Below, piece after piece: positions 54,301-63,757 of a stretch of 64,000 nucleotides of DNA. The stretch is from Reyranella sp. (GTDB taxonomy: Bacteria; Pseudomonadota; Alphaproteobacteria; Reyranellales; Reyranellaceae). The stretch is from contig NZ_SCVC01000006.1 in NCBI RefSeq assembly GCF_004297405.1, forward strand, positions 62,001 through 126,000, given 5' to 3'. Position 1 is the first letter of the stretch. Every line of letters begins with the position of its first letter. A program made the position numbers and the translations under genes. The notes beneath the pieces are model-generated. The model saw only the letters and a program-made list of their open reading frames with translations. It was not told the DNA's origin and did not search any database.

Positions 54301-55621
54301 TCTTGGTGAAAGCACCGGTGCCGGACATGCTGCCGGCATAGATTCCATCGAGGCGCTGGTCGAAGACGATCGTGCCGCCGGTGCTGGTGATGTTGCCCAA
54401 CAGGCTTCCGCTATGGCCCTGCAGGGTGCCGGCCATGATCCTGATGCCGCCGGAATAGGCGTTATTGAGGCCAGTCAGTACGGTCGTGCCGGCGCCTTCC
54501 TTGTAGATGGACCAGCTCCCGCCGCTGCCCGCGACACCTTTCTGGTCGGCGATCGTGTCCTGGATCGTCTGCGTCTCGCCAACGGCTGGGGCGACTGTGA
54601 ATTCACCGCTACCGTGGAGAAAGAGGCCGGAGCCGATCCCCTGACCGGCGGTGGATGTCGTCGACCCGGCATTGCCGCCCTGGGCGGTATTGCCCGAGAT
54701 ATTGAGCGAACCGTTGAAGTGCAGTTGGCCGCCGTCTTGGACGAAGATCGCACCGCCGAGGCCTGCGCCACCGCCACCGCCCGCAAAATTGTCACCGACA
54801 GCATTGCCGTTGCCGCCGCCGAAGCCGCCGGCGGCGCCTGCGGTGCCGCCGATGGTGCTGCCACCGCCACCGCCGCCGCCACCGCCAAAGCCGCCGGTAC
54901 CGGCCTGCTGACCGCCACCGCCACCGCCGCCGCCGAAGCCGCCGGGCTGCCCTTGTCCTGACGCCGTGGGAGAACCGTTGCCGCCGCCACCGGTCCCGCC
55001 GGCGCCGCTGCCGCCGTTTGCATTGGCGCCGTTGCCCGACGTGCCGCCGCCGCCGCCGCCGCCACCTGGAGCGTTGGAGTTGCGAAAACCGCCAGAGCCG
55101 CCGACCGCCGCGTTGCCGTTGAAGCTGACATTGGTCGCCGTTACGGCGCCGGTGCTGGCAATGTACAGGGCGCCGCCGAGACCCGCGGCGCCACCGCCAC
55201 CGCCACCACCGCTACCGGAATTGCCGCCGCTGCCACCGTGCACTCGGCCATTGACGATCTTGAGGTCGACGATGTCGACGGTGCCGGATTGCACGGTCAG
55301 GACGCGGGTATGGTTGTCCCCGGACAGCGTGAAGTTGGCGCCGTTGATCTGGACGCTACGCTGCAGGTTCGGCAACGGGCTGGTCAGGGTGATGTTGGCG
55401 GTGAAGGTGATGGTGTCGCCGTTCGCCGCCGTGCTGATCGCGTTCCTGAGCTGAGCGTCGGTGCCGACATTGAAGTTGGCCGCATTTGCCTGAGGCGGCA
55501 ACAACACACCGACTGCAACGAGAGCGGTCAGTGCGAGGCGCGAGGCCGGCGTTGAAAGGCAGGTTTCCTGAAGCAGGCTGGCCGTCCGGCAAGCCTTCAT
55601 CGAATTGTTTTTGTTTTCCAT
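51371..55621 (-). CDS. Autotransporter (type Va) with Gly-rich passenger, paralogue 1 of array
   Basis: MENKNNSMKACRTASLLQETCLSTPASRLALTALVAVG...; same passenger/barrel layout and C-terminus HSLRAGFRITW. Confidence 0.93.
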   Translation of the reverse strand: MENKNNSMKACRTASLLQETCLSTPASRLALTALVAVGVLLPPQANAANFNVGTDAQLRNAISTAANGDTITFTANITLTSPLPNLQRSVQINGANFTLSGDNHTRVLTVQSGTVDIVDLKIVNGRVHGGSGGNSGSGGGGGGGAAGLGGALYIASTGAVTATNVSFNGNAAVGGSGGFRNSNAPGGGGGGGGTSGNGANANGGSGAGGTGGGGNGSPTASGQGQPGGFGGGGGGGGQQAGTGGFGGGGGGGGGSTIGGTAGAAGGFGGGNGNAVGDNFAGGGGGAGLGGAIFVQDGGQLHFNGSLNISGNTAQGGNAGSTTSTAGQGIGSGLFLHGSGEFTVAPAVGETQTIQDTIADQKGVAGSGGSWSIYKEGAGTTVLTGLNNAYSGGIRIMAGTLQGHSGSLLGNITSTGGTIVFDQRLDGIYAGSMSGTGAFTKTGNNTLKLTGNNTYSGATTITGGTLLLTSSTSLSGPGAGITLNNGTIGRSDDLTVGPATVIDRAVTLINDGGFVVASTRNELTVSSVIDGGGRLVKSGVGELVLTGNNTYSGGTVARGGIISFTLDTNLGAAGTGITLDGGSIGTTTTTPAGTSFNRTITLEGIGGVSVGQHPITWSGNIVGAGQLVKDGVGELQLTGTNTYGGGTLVRRGTLQVASDDKLGFAPAGITLQDNGVLRASDTFATARAITLAGSGGVFLVDAGKELTLQGHMSGTNLLKVGAGTLVLTGTNTYTGTTQVFQGILQGSSDTIRGNVAFDSSDLSKSLVFDQHSDETFAGNITGVGTTTGNGSVVKNGAGTLILTGTSKYTGGTTVNAGTLQGTTNSLQGNIVNNAAVIFDQTITGIYAGNMTGTGSLTKNGTGKVTLTGTSTLGGGTTINAGGFAVNGSLTSNVTLNGGILSGAGNITGDITQNGGEIAPGNSIGTITINGNYTVRSGILEFEINSNGQNDKINVVGAGHKATLQGGTIEVLALAGTYRPNSTYTLISAAGGVVGKFDRTTSNLAFLTPSLSYDANNVYVSLALASNAFASAGLTINQQAVGGALDAIAASGNVDGIVTVMANLPSGAGAPALQALSGQPYADFGTLNTRASQLFMNSVGRQMATERGAGLGSGPQRVALAEACVVTCDTTTPSRFGAWIAGIGSTGSVLGDANASSFTYTMGGTAFGIDYRLDPRFLVGIAGGYTSGTQWVNGFSGNGYSDSFSVAVYGSFTQNGSGPGFYADALAGYANASNRMQRVISLPGNPTGLANGNTSANQFLGQIEAGYKFGLGLGANTSISPFARLQIGSVNQAAFTEYGGGVFNLAVAAQTTTSVRTTFGIDLAGGFDIGGTLLDLGLRLGWMHEFADTARPMTAAFAAAPVSQFTVFGATPQRDSAVIGFSAATALSNRTSLFVSYDGEVGGGTDNHSLRAGFRITW

Positions 55622-55814
55622 GTGATGGACCACCTTGGGTTCATCCCCATCACGCGAGCTCTCCCCTGGCCCGGATGAAGGACTACCCATGCGGTGTTTG
55701 CCGCAGAACGCGTGTTTCCAGTATTCTTCTCTTGAGGAATGCGCTGGAATTCTGCGTCTTTTCCGGGGAAATGAGGTATGGAAATCCCGAAGCGTTCGTT
55801 AGCGGGGAGTATGG

Positions 55815-56741
55815 GTGGCACAGGATATCGACCGTAAGTTGCGCCTTACGGCAGCCTTGTTGGGCACGGTCGCGCGCAAGGACCTCGCGGCAGCGTTTCG
55901 TCGCGTTAACGCCAACACGTCGTTCGACATCGGCCGTGCCGACAAATGGTTACAGGGCCGGGCGCAGCCGCGCGAACGCCAGGTCTATGAAGACTGGGCG
56001 AAGGTCCTCGAACTCGACCGGCCCGGACAGTGGGTCGCGGATTGCGACATTGAGACTTTCCTCGACGAGATCTGCACCCGTCACGGCCGGGATCGAAAGG
56101 TCCTGGCACGCGATATCGAGGTGTTTGCGAGCCGTGTGAACGGACAGGGGCCCGCCCTCTCGTTGGCCGGCACGTTCGTCTGCTATTCCCACGCCTGGTC
56201 ACCCTATTTTCGGGGCCGATTGATCCGTGGAGAACTGACGGTCACGACGTCGTCGACTCCGAACCGTATGCACGCCATTTATACGGAGGTCCTGCCGACC
56301 GGGCTGCTGGAACTCAAAGGCGCGATCAACATCGGCAAACGCGCGACACAGGGCAGCGTGGGCGAAGACTCGAGCGGCGTGCCGACGCTCACCTTCTGCC
56401 TGTTCCCGGCGTCTCCGCCCGCAAGCGTGCTCGGCGGATTGATGTTCGGCACCACGCTGATCGGTCCCGACGCCCAGCCTTCAGTGACACGCATCGCCAT
56501 GGTGCGGTTGCCTGGGGCATCGCCGCGGCTGCGGTCGACTGCCGCGTACCTGCCGGCTCAGGGATCGATCGCCGAGGATCTGGTGGAGCTGGGCCTGCGC
56601 GTTCAGGACTCCGCCGCGGTCGACCGGCATCTTGCCGAATTTCTCGCCGTCGGCGTCAACGGTTTTGATCAGGTGTCCGTGCCCGCCTATCGGGCGCTGG
56701 CCGACCTGTTCGATCGGATCTGGCTGGCGGACGTGTGCTGA
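55815..56741 (+). CDS. Hypothetical protein with XRE/HTH-like N-terminus, divergent from the autotransporter array (GTG start proposed)
   Basis: KDLAAAFRRVNANTSFDIGRADKWLQGRAQPRERQVYEDWAKVLEL resembles HTH; remaining domain not recognised. Confidence 0.6.
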   Translation: MAQDIDRKLRLTAALLGTVARKDLAAAFRRVNANTSFDIGRADKWLQGRAQPRERQVYEDWAKVLELDRPGQWVADCDIETFLDEICTRHGRDRKVLARDIEVFASRVNGQGPALSLAGTFVCYSHAWSPYFRGRLIRGELTVTTSSTPNRMHAIYTEVLPTGLLELKGAINIGKRATQGSVGEDSSGVPTLTFCLFPASPPASVLGGLMFGTTLIGPDAQPSVTRIAMVRLPGASPRLRSTAAYLPAQGSIAEDLVELGLRVQDSAAVDRHLAEFLAVGVNGFDQVSVPAYRALADLFDRIWLADVC

Positions 56742-56889
56742 CGGCCCCGCCGGGACCGCCTGCGGGCCGACCGGCATACTTGCATGATATGTGCGATCAG
56801 CTGAACATGTGGATCAGGGACCCTCCCATCCACATTGTTCATCGACATGTCATCTGTATGTTGGGCGGGACCATAAGGAGCGCCGAGTA

Positions 56890-59001
56890 ATGTCCCCCGA
56901 CGACCATGCCTATGCCCCCAATGCGCGGGTGAAGCACGGCGATGCCGGCATCACCACCGTGCCGTCGGTCTGTCCGCACGATTGCACCAGCACCTGCGCC
57001 CTCGATGTCGAGCGGCTGGATGCCAAGCGGATCGGCCGCGTGCGCGGCTCGATGCGCAACGACTACACCGCCGGGGTGATCTGCGAGAAGGTCGCGCGCT
57101 ACGCCGAGCGCATCCATCATCCCGACCGGCTGATGAAGCCGCTGCGCCGAGTCGGCCCCAAGGGCTCCAAGCAGTTCGCGGAGATCTCCTGGTCGGACGC
57201 GCTCGACATCGTGGCCGAGCAGTTCATCGCCAAGGCGCGCCAGCATGGCAGCGAAACGATCTGGCCGTACTACTACGCCGGCACAATGGGACTGGTGCAA
57301 CGCGACGGCATCAACCTGTTGCGCCATGCGATGAAGTATTCACGCTGGTTCTCCACCATCTGCGTGACGCTTTCGGATACCGGCTGGATCGCCGGCGTCG
57401 GCGCCAAGCGCGGCGCCGATGTGCGCGAGGTCGACGAGCATTCCGATCTGGTGGTGATCTGGGGCGGTAATCCGGTGAACACCCAGGTCAACGTCATGAC
57501 CCACGCCATGAAGGCTAAGAAGCGTGGCGCCAAGCTGGTCGTGGTCGATCCCTACCGCACGGGCACGGCCGACCAGGCGGATATCCATCTCGCGGTGAGG
57601 CCGGGCACCGATGGTGCGCTGGCGGTCGGCGTCATGCACGTCCTCTTCAAGGAGGGCTATGCCGACTGGGATTATCTCCGGAAGTACACCGACGCGCCGG
57701 ACGAGCTGGCCGCCCATGTGGCGACGCGCACGCCGGAATGGGCGTCGAAGATCACCGGCCTCTCGGTCGAGGAGATCGTGGGCTTTGCGCGCCTCTACGG
57801 GCAGACCAAGGCCGCGTTCATCCGTTGCCATCACGGCTTCAGCCGCAGCCGTAATGGCGCGGCGAACATGCACGCCGTGACCTGCCTGCCGGCCGTGACC
57901 GGCGCGTGGAAGGTCAAGGGCGGTGGCGCACTCTACGGCCACACCGGCATGTACCCGATCAAGAAGACCCTGATCGAAGGGACGGACATGATCGACCTGT
58001 CGTTGCGCGAACTCGACCAGTCGCGCCTGGGGCCGATCCTGACCGGCGATCCGGAAGCGCTGAAGAACGGTCCGCCGGTGACCGGCATGCTGATCCAGAA
58101 CACCAACCCGGCGATGGTCTGCCCGGAGCTGGAGAAGGTGCATGCAGGCTTCAAACGCGACGACCTCTTCGTCTGCGTGCACGAGCAGTTCATGACTGAG
58201 ACGGCGGCCCTCGCCGACATCGTGCTGCCGGCCACCATGTTCCTCGAGCATGACGACTTCTACACCGCGAGCGGCCATACCTTCTTCCAAGTGACCAAGG
58301 CCGTGATCGAGCCGCCGGGCGAATGCCGCGAGAATCACTACGTGATCTCCGAACTGGCCAAGCGGCTGGGCGCCAAGCATCGCGGCTTCGACATGAGCGC
58401 GTGGGAAATCATGGACGAGAGCCTGAAGGCCTCGGGCATGTGGGACGCCGAAACCAACTGGCAGAAGGGTGGCCAGGATTTCCATCTCGGCTTCGAGACG
58501 TCGCACTTCCTCGATGGTTTCGCCTGGCCGGACAAGAAGTTCCGCTTCAAGCCGGATTGGTCGGCCTACGGTCCGCGCGGCAAGGACATGCCGGTGCTGC
58601 CCGACCATTTCGACGTGATCGACAATGCGACGGAAGATAAGCCGTTCCGTCTGGTCGCTGCGCCCGCGCGCACCTTCCTCAATTCGACCTTCACCGAGAC
58701 GCCGTCCTCGCAGAAGCGCGAGGTGCGGCCGACGGCGTTGATGAATCCGGAGCAGTGCACCGAGATGGGCATCGCCGAAGGCGACCGCCTGGAAATCGGT
58801 AACGATCGCGGCAAGACGATCGTCCACGCCAAGCCGCGCAAGGGCCAACAGAAGGGCGTGGTCGTGGTCGAGGGCATCTGGCCCAATCGCAACTTCGAGA
58901 CCGGTATCGGCATCAACATCCTGACCTCGGCCGATCCCGGCTGGCCGAACGGCGGCGCGGTGTTCCACGATACCGCCGTCTGGATTCGTAAAGCGTCGTG
59001 A
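56890..59001 (+). CDS. Molybdopterin-dependent oxidoreductase (DMSO reductase family)
   Basis: SVCPHDCTSTCALDVERLDAKRIGRVRGSMRNDYTAGVICEKVARYAERIHHPDRLMKPLRRVGPKGSKQFAEISWSDALD. Confidence 0.93.
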   Translation: MSPDDHAYAPNARVKHGDAGITTVPSVCPHDCTSTCALDVERLDAKRIGRVRGSMRNDYTAGVICEKVARYAERIHHPDRLMKPLRRVGPKGSKQFAEISWSDALDIVAEQFIAKARQHGSETIWPYYYAGTMGLVQRDGINLLRHAMKYSRWFSTICVTLSDTGWIAGVGAKRGADVREVDEHSDLVVIWGGNPVNTQVNVMTHAMKAKKRGAKLVVVDPYRTGTADQADIHLAVRPGTDGALAVGVMHVLFKEGYADWDYLRKYTDAPDELAAHVATRTPEWASKITGLSVEEIVGFARLYGQTKAAFIRCHHGFSRSRNGAANMHAVTCLPAVTGAWKVKGGGALYGHTGMYPIKKTLIEGTDMIDLSLRELDQSRLGPILTGDPEALKNGPPVTGMLIQNTNPAMVCPELEKVHAGFKRDDLFVCVHEQFMTETAALADIVLPATMFLEHDDFYTASGHTFFQVTKAVIEPPGECRENHYVISELAKRLGAKHRGFDMSAWEIMDESLKASGMWDAETNWQKGGQDFHLGFETSHFLDGFAWPDKKFRFKPDWSAYGPRGKDMPVLPDHFDVIDNATEDKPFRLVAAPARTFLNSTFTETPSSQKREVRPTALMNPEQCTEMGIAEGDRLEIGNDRGKTIVHAKPRKGQQKGVVVVEGIWPNRNFETGIGINILTSADPGWPNGGAVFHDTAVWIRKAS

Positions 59002-60035
59002 GTTCGCTGGTGAGTGGTTCATTCCAACCGGCGCCCAATCCAAGCATCGCCCAGACACAGGCGGCGCGGACTCCGGGGCGCGGCCATGTGCTGGTCATCG
59101 GCAACGAGAAGGGTGGCTCGGGCAAGTCGACGACGGCGCTTCACATCGCGGTCTCGCTGATGAGCGACGGTGCCAAGGTGGCGACGCTCGATCTCGATGC
59201 GCGCCAAGGCACGCTCAGTCGCTACCTCGAAAATCGCGCGGCCTATATCAAGCGCAAGGGCGTCGACCTGCCGATGCCGATCCATACGCCGGTGCCGATC
59301 TCGACGTTGAACGAGCGCAGCGCCGCCGAAGCCGACGAGCGCGCACGGCTCGAAGCAGCGCTGGAACCCGCCGTCAGTGCGGCCGACTTCGTGATCGTCG
59401 ATACGCCGGGCAGCGACACGCATCTCAGCCGGCTGGCCCACACCTGGGCCGACAGCCTGCTGACACCGCTGAACGACAGCTTCATCGACCTCGACCTTCT
59501 GGCGCGGGTCGATCCCGACACGCTGAAGGTCGTGCGGCCGTCGATCTATTCGGAAGCGGTGTGGAAGCAGCGCCAGATTCGCGCTGTGCAGGGCGGCCGG
59601 CCGGTCGACTGGATCGTGATGCGCAATCGCCTGTCCGCGCTGGCCGCGCGCAACAAACGCGACATGAGCACGGTGATCGAGGCGCTCTCCCGGCGCATCG
59701 GCTTCCGCGTCGCCGCTGGGCTCAGCGAACGTGTGATCTACAAGGAGCTGTTCCTGAACGGCCTCACCTTGCTCGATCTCAAGCGCGGCGGCACCGGCCC
59801 GTCATTGACCCTGAGCCACGTCGCGGCCCGTCAGGAAGTGCGCGACCTCGTGGCCGCGCTCAACCTGCCGCCGCTGGCCACTGAGTCTGCGCCAACGGAC
59901 GAGCCTGCACCGGAGACCACGCCTGAAGCGCCATCACCGTCTGCTGAGGCCGAGGCCCAGCCTCAGTCCGAATCTCCGGCAGAGGACGCGCCTGAGATGG
60001 AAGTAGCTACAGAAGGCCTGCGGCGGACTGAGTAA
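58998..60035 (+). CDS. mipZ: MipZ-like ParA-family division-plane positioning ATPase
   Basis: HVLVIGNEKGGSGKSTTALHIAVSLMSDGAKVATLDLDARQGTLSRYLENRAAY; Pro/Glu-rich C-terminal tail; GTG start overlaps previous stop. Confidence 0.88.
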   Translation: MSSLVSGSFQPAPNPSIAQTQAARTPGRGHVLVIGNEKGGSGKSTTALHIAVSLMSDGAKVATLDLDARQGTLSRYLENRAAYIKRKGVDLPMPIHTPVPISTLNERSAAEADERARLEAALEPAVSAADFVIVDTPGSDTHLSRLAHTWADSLLTPLNDSFIDLDLLARVDPDTLKVVRPSIYSEAVWKQRQIRAVQGGRPVDWIVMRNRLSALAARNKRDMSTVIEALSRRIGFRVAAGLSERVIYKELFLNGLTLLDLKRGGTGPSLTLSHVAARQEVRDLVAALNLPPLATESAPTDEPAPETTPEAPSPSAEAEAQPQSESPAEDAPEMEVATEGLRRTE

Positions 60036-60052
60036 TACCTCAGTCCGCCGCA
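60019..60052. terminator. 14-bp perfect hairpin containing both convergent stop codons (mipZ and MFS)
   Basis: TGCGGCGGACTGAG-TAATAC-CTCAGTCCGCCGCA. Confidence 0.75.
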
Positions 60053-61299
60053 AGTGGCCGTGCCTCCGCTAGCGGACGAGCCTGAGACAGAAACAGCCAC
60101 AGAAGCCCTGCCACCTGCAGGACGAACAGCGCGCCGTAGGACCAGGTGTAGCCGTCGGTCGCGTAGCCGGTTGCCGTGCGTGGCCACAGGTCGACGATCT
60201 TTCCGATCGCCCATTGCAGGGCGAAGATCATGGTGAAGACGACGAGGTTCGAGCTGGTGCTGACCCGGCCGGCATAGTGCGCCGGGAAGGAGCGTGCCAG
60301 CAGCGGCATGTACTGGATCGGATAGGCGCCGAGGAAGCCGAACAGTAGCCACGCGAGCACGGGCTGGAACGAGGGCAGGAAGGCGAGCCAGGCGCAGACC
60401 AGCGCGAAGAGCATGCTGACCAGGGTGGAGGAGGCGAAGTCGCTCACGCCCACGCGACGGAAGGCACCCGACAGCACGCCGCTCAGCGCAAAGCCTAACG
60501 TCATGGTGGCCGTCGTGTAGAGCTGGATGTCGGCGCGCACATCCCTGTCGGCGATGCCGCCGACGTCGCGCAGCCACGGCCCGATCCACAAGGTGATGCT
60601 GGCGATGAAGGCGACTTGTTGGAACGTGAGCAGCGGCTGGATGCGCCAGAAGAAGCCGTCGGTCAGCACGATGCCGGTGATCTGGAACTGTTCACGCAAC
60701 GTGCCTTGTGCCTTGGGTGTGCCACGTTCCGGCACGACCACGAACAGGATCGCCGCGGTGACAAGGCAGAACCCGGCCAGCCAGAAGAACAGGCCCTGCC
60801 AGCTCATGATCGAGAGCGACCATTGAATGGGGAGGGTGGCGGCCATCGAGCCAAGCCCGCCCGCCATCATGTGGAAGCCGGTGATCAGCCCCCAGCGCTC
60901 CGGCGGATACCAGAGTGTGATCGCCTTGATGGCGGCCATCAGCCCGCCGGCGAAGCCCAGTCCGATGAGCACACGTGCGACGACCAGCTCGCCGAGCGAG
61001 AAGCTGAGGCCAAACAAGGCTGACCCGATGCCGGCCATCGCCAGCAGCACGGTCTGCACCTTGCGCGGCCCGTAGCGGTCGAGCATGACGCCCAGCACCG
61101 GCTGGCAGCCCGCGAAGAACAGGAAGAAGGCGGAGGTGAGGAGGCCGAGGTCGCCCGCGGTGATGCCGACATCCCGTTCGAGATACGGGAAGATGACCGC
61201 ATTCACGCCACGGAAGATGTAGGAGAGGAAGTAAGCGAGCGCGAAGGGTAGAAAGACGCGCAGCAGCAGCGTGGCGAATGTAGGGGCGTTTCCGGTCAT
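60040..61299 (-). CDS. MFS transporter
   Basis: Multi-TM; FALAYFLSYIFRGVNAVIFPYLERDVGITAGDLGLLTSAFFLFFAGCQPVLGVMLDRYGPRKVQ. Confidence 0.9.
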   Translation of the reverse strand: MTGNAPTFATLLLRVFLPFALAYFLSYIFRGVNAVIFPYLERDVGITAGDLGLLTSAFFLFFAGCQPVLGVMLDRYGPRKVQTVLLAMAGIGSALFGLSFSLGELVVARVLIGLGFAGGLMAAIKAITLWYPPERWGLITGFHMMAGGLGSMAATLPIQWSLSIMSWQGLFFWLAGFCLVTAAILFVVVPERGTPKAQGTLREQFQITGIVLTDGFFWRIQPLLTFQQVAFIASITLWIGPWLRDVGGIADRDVRADIQLYTTATMTLGFALSGVLSGAFRRVGVSDFASSTLVSMLFALVCAWLAFLPSFQPVLAWLLFGFLGAYPIQYMPLLARSFPAHYAGRVSTSSNLVVFTMIFALQWAIGKIVDLWPRTATGYATDGYTWSYGALFVLQVAGLLWLFLSQARPLAEARPLAAD

Positions 61300-61362
61300 G
61301 CTTCGTGTTGGCGCGAATGCGCGCGTGCACCATATTGAACGTGTAACGGAGGGTCAAAGGAC

Positions 61363-62067
61363 GTGGTTGGCGATCGCAAGCTTCCGTCTTCCGCAGGTGC
61401 GAACGAGGTCGACGCCTTCGTGCGCGAAGTCGGCAAGTTGCCGACCACCGCCAAGCCGGGCGGTCGCGGGCGGCTGCTGTTCGCGATGGATGCCACGGCC
61501 AGCCGCGAACCGACCTGGGATCACGCCTGCACCATCCAGGGCGAGATGTTCGTCGCCGCCGATACGCTGGGCGGTCTCGATGTGCGGCTCGCCTTCTATC
61601 GCGGCTTCGACGAATTCAAGGTGAGCAAGTGGACGTCGGACGGCCGCGAACTGGCGCGTCTCATGAGCGCCGTGCGCTGCCTCGCCGGCCGCACCCAGAT
61701 CGCGCGCTTCCTGCGCTATGCCGGCGACCAGAAGCGCGAAAGCCGGCTCGATGCCGTGGTGTTCGTGGGCGACTGCTGCGAGGAGGATGTCGATGCCGTC
61801 GGCCATGAGGCCGGCCAGCTCGGCTTGCTCGGCCTGCCGGTGTTCGTCTTCCAGGAAGGCGACGATCGCGTGGCCTCGCGGCTCTTCCCGCAGATCGCCA
61901 AGCTGACGCGCGGCGCCTACTGCAGGTTCGATCGCTCCAGCCCCGACCAGCTCAAACGCCTGCTGGGCGCGGTGGCGGCCTATGCCGCCGGCGGCCGCGC
62001 CGCGCTCCTGAAGTATGGCAAGGATCAGGGCGGCGCTGCCGCACTTCTCACCAACCAGATGAAGTGA
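61363..62067 (+). CDS. VWA-like domain protein
   Basis: GRLLFAMDATASREPTWDHACTIQGEMF...DAVVFVGDCCEEDVDAVGHEAGQLGLLGLPVFVFQEG. Confidence 0.75.
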   Translation: MVGDRKLPSSAGANEVDAFVREVGKLPTTAKPGGRGRLLFAMDATASREPTWDHACTIQGEMFVAADTLGGLDVRLAFYRGFDEFKVSKWTSDGRELARLMSAVRCLAGRTQIARFLRYAGDQKRESRLDAVVFVGDCCEEDVDAVGHEAGQLGLLGLPVFVFQEGDDRVASRLFPQIAKLTRGAYCRFDRSSPDQLKRLLGAVAAYAAGGRAALLKYGKDQGGAAALLTNQMK

Positions 62068-62090
62068 TCGCTCTTTCAAGGGAGAACATC

Positions 62091-62543
62091 ATGGCCGATG
62101 TCGCGACCGCTCTTGCGCCGGGTATTGTCGTTGTCGAGGACAACGGGACCGGACCTTTCTCCGAGACGGTGCGCAGTGGCGTGCATGTGCTGGCCGCCGA
62201 CGAACCGGTCGCGAAGGGCGGCAACGATACCGGACCCGATCCCTATGCTTATCTGCTTGCCGGCTTAGGCGCCTGCACGGCGATGACGCTGCGTATGTAT
62301 GCGCGGCAGAAGAAGTGGCCGCTGGAGAAGGTGAGGGTGCAGCTCCAGCACGACAAGATCCACGCCGCCGACTGCGAGAGCTGCGAGACCAAGGAAGGCA
62401 AGGTCGACCGCATCCAGCGGACCATCGAACTCGAGGGGCCGCTCGACGACGAGCAACGCAAGCGGCTCATGGAAATCGCCGACCGCTGCCCCGTGCACCG
62501 CACGCTCACGTCGGAGATCCTGATCCAGACGAGTGCTCGTTAG
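62091..62543 (+). CDS. OsmC family protein
   Basis: [50 protein letters not shown]...[33 protein letters not shown]. Confidence 0.93.
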   Translation: MADVATALAPGIVVVEDNGTGPFSETVRSGVHVLAADEPVAKGGNDTGPDPYAYLLAGLGACTAMTLRMYARQKKWPLEKVRVQLQHDKIHAADCESCETKEGKVDRIQRTIELEGPLDDEQRKRLMEIADRCPVHRTLTSEILIQTSAR

Positions 62544-62545
62544 CG

Positions 62546-63757
62546 ATGAACGTTTCGGAAGGTGCATCGAAGCTGCGCGCGGCTGTCGACACGTTCTTCA
62601 ACGAAGAGGTACTGCCGCGGCATCGCGACTGGGCGGCTCACGTTGCCCGGCATCCGGGCTCGCCGCCTTTCCTCGCCGGGTTGCGGGCACGGGCGCGTGA
62701 GCGTGGCTTGTGGAACCTCTGGCAGCCGGATCGCCTGAGCAATCGCGACTACGCGCCGATTGCCGAGATCACGGGCCGCCTGCCCTGGGCGTCCGAAGTG
62801 TTCAACGGCCAGGCGCCCGATGTCCCGAACATGATCATGCTGCAGCATGCCGCGACCCCGGCGCAGAAGCAGCGCTGGCTGGAGCCGCTGCTGGAAGGCC
62901 GCATCCGCTCCGCCTTCGGAATGACCGAACCCGACGTGGCGTCCTCGGACGCCACCAACATCGCCACGAGCCTGCGGCGCGACGGTGGCGAGTGGGTCGT
63001 CAACGGACGCAAGTGGTACATCACCGGCGGTGCCCATCCCGATTGCGCCTTCGTCATTGTCATGGGGGTCTCGCGCCCCGAGGCGTCGCGCACCGGCCGG
63101 CATTCCTGCGTGATCGTGCCGATGGAGACGCCTGGCCTGAAGGTCGTGCGCGAGCTGCGCTTTCTCGGCTGGGAGGACAGCATCGCTCCCATCGCCGAGC
63201 TTGAGTTTCGCGACGTGCGAGTGCCACTCGAAAACCTGCTGGGCGAAGAGGGCGAGGGTTTCGCCGCGGCGCAGGTGCGGTTGGGGCCGGCGCGGTTGCA
63301 CCATTGCATGCGGGCCATCGGGACCTGCGAGGTGCTGGTCGAGTTGATGATGGCGCGGGCGGCCGAGCGGAGCACTTTCGGCCGCACCGTCATCGACTAC
63401 GACGCAACCCAGCACGCGATTGCACGGTCGCGCATCGAGATCAATCAGGCGCGGCTGCTGGTGCTGCACACCGCCGAACGGCTGGACGCCGACGGCCATC
63501 ACGCGGCGTGGCGCGACGTTTCAATGGTCAAGGTCGCGGTGCCGGAGATGGCGCAGCGCGTTGCCGATCGTGCGCTGCAATTGTTCGGCGCCATGGGTGG
63601 CAGCGACGATGCACCCATTCACCGTGCCTTCGCCGTTGCCCGCATGCTGCGCATTGCCGACGGCCCCGACGAAGTTCACCTGCGCCAGATCTTCCGCGCC
63701 GAACCGCCGGCACGATGGCGAGTCGCCGACTCGCCCTACATCACGCCGGGCGCTTAA
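62546..63757 (+). CDS. Acyl-CoA dehydrogenase family protein
   Basis: [40 protein letters not shown]...[55 protein letters not shown]. Confidence 0.94.
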   Translation: MNVSEGASKLRAAVDTFFNEEVLPRHRDWAAHVARHPGSPPFLAGLRARARERGLWNLWQPDRLSNRDYAPIAEITGRLPWASEVFNGQAPDVPNMIMLQHAATPAQKQRWLEPLLEGRIRSAFGMTEPDVASSDATNIATSLRRDGGEWVVNGRKWYITGGAHPDCAFVIVMGVSRPEASRTGRHSCVIVPMETPGLKVVRELRFLGWEDSIAPIAELEFRDVRVPLENLLGEEGEGFAAAQVRLGPARLHHCMRAIGTCEVLVELMMARAAERSTFGRTVIDYDATQHAIARSRIEINQARLLVLHTAERLDADGHHAAWRDVSMVKVAVPEMAQRVADRALQLFGAMGGSDDAPIHRAFAVARMLRIADGPDEVHLRQIFRAEPPARWRVADSPYITPGA

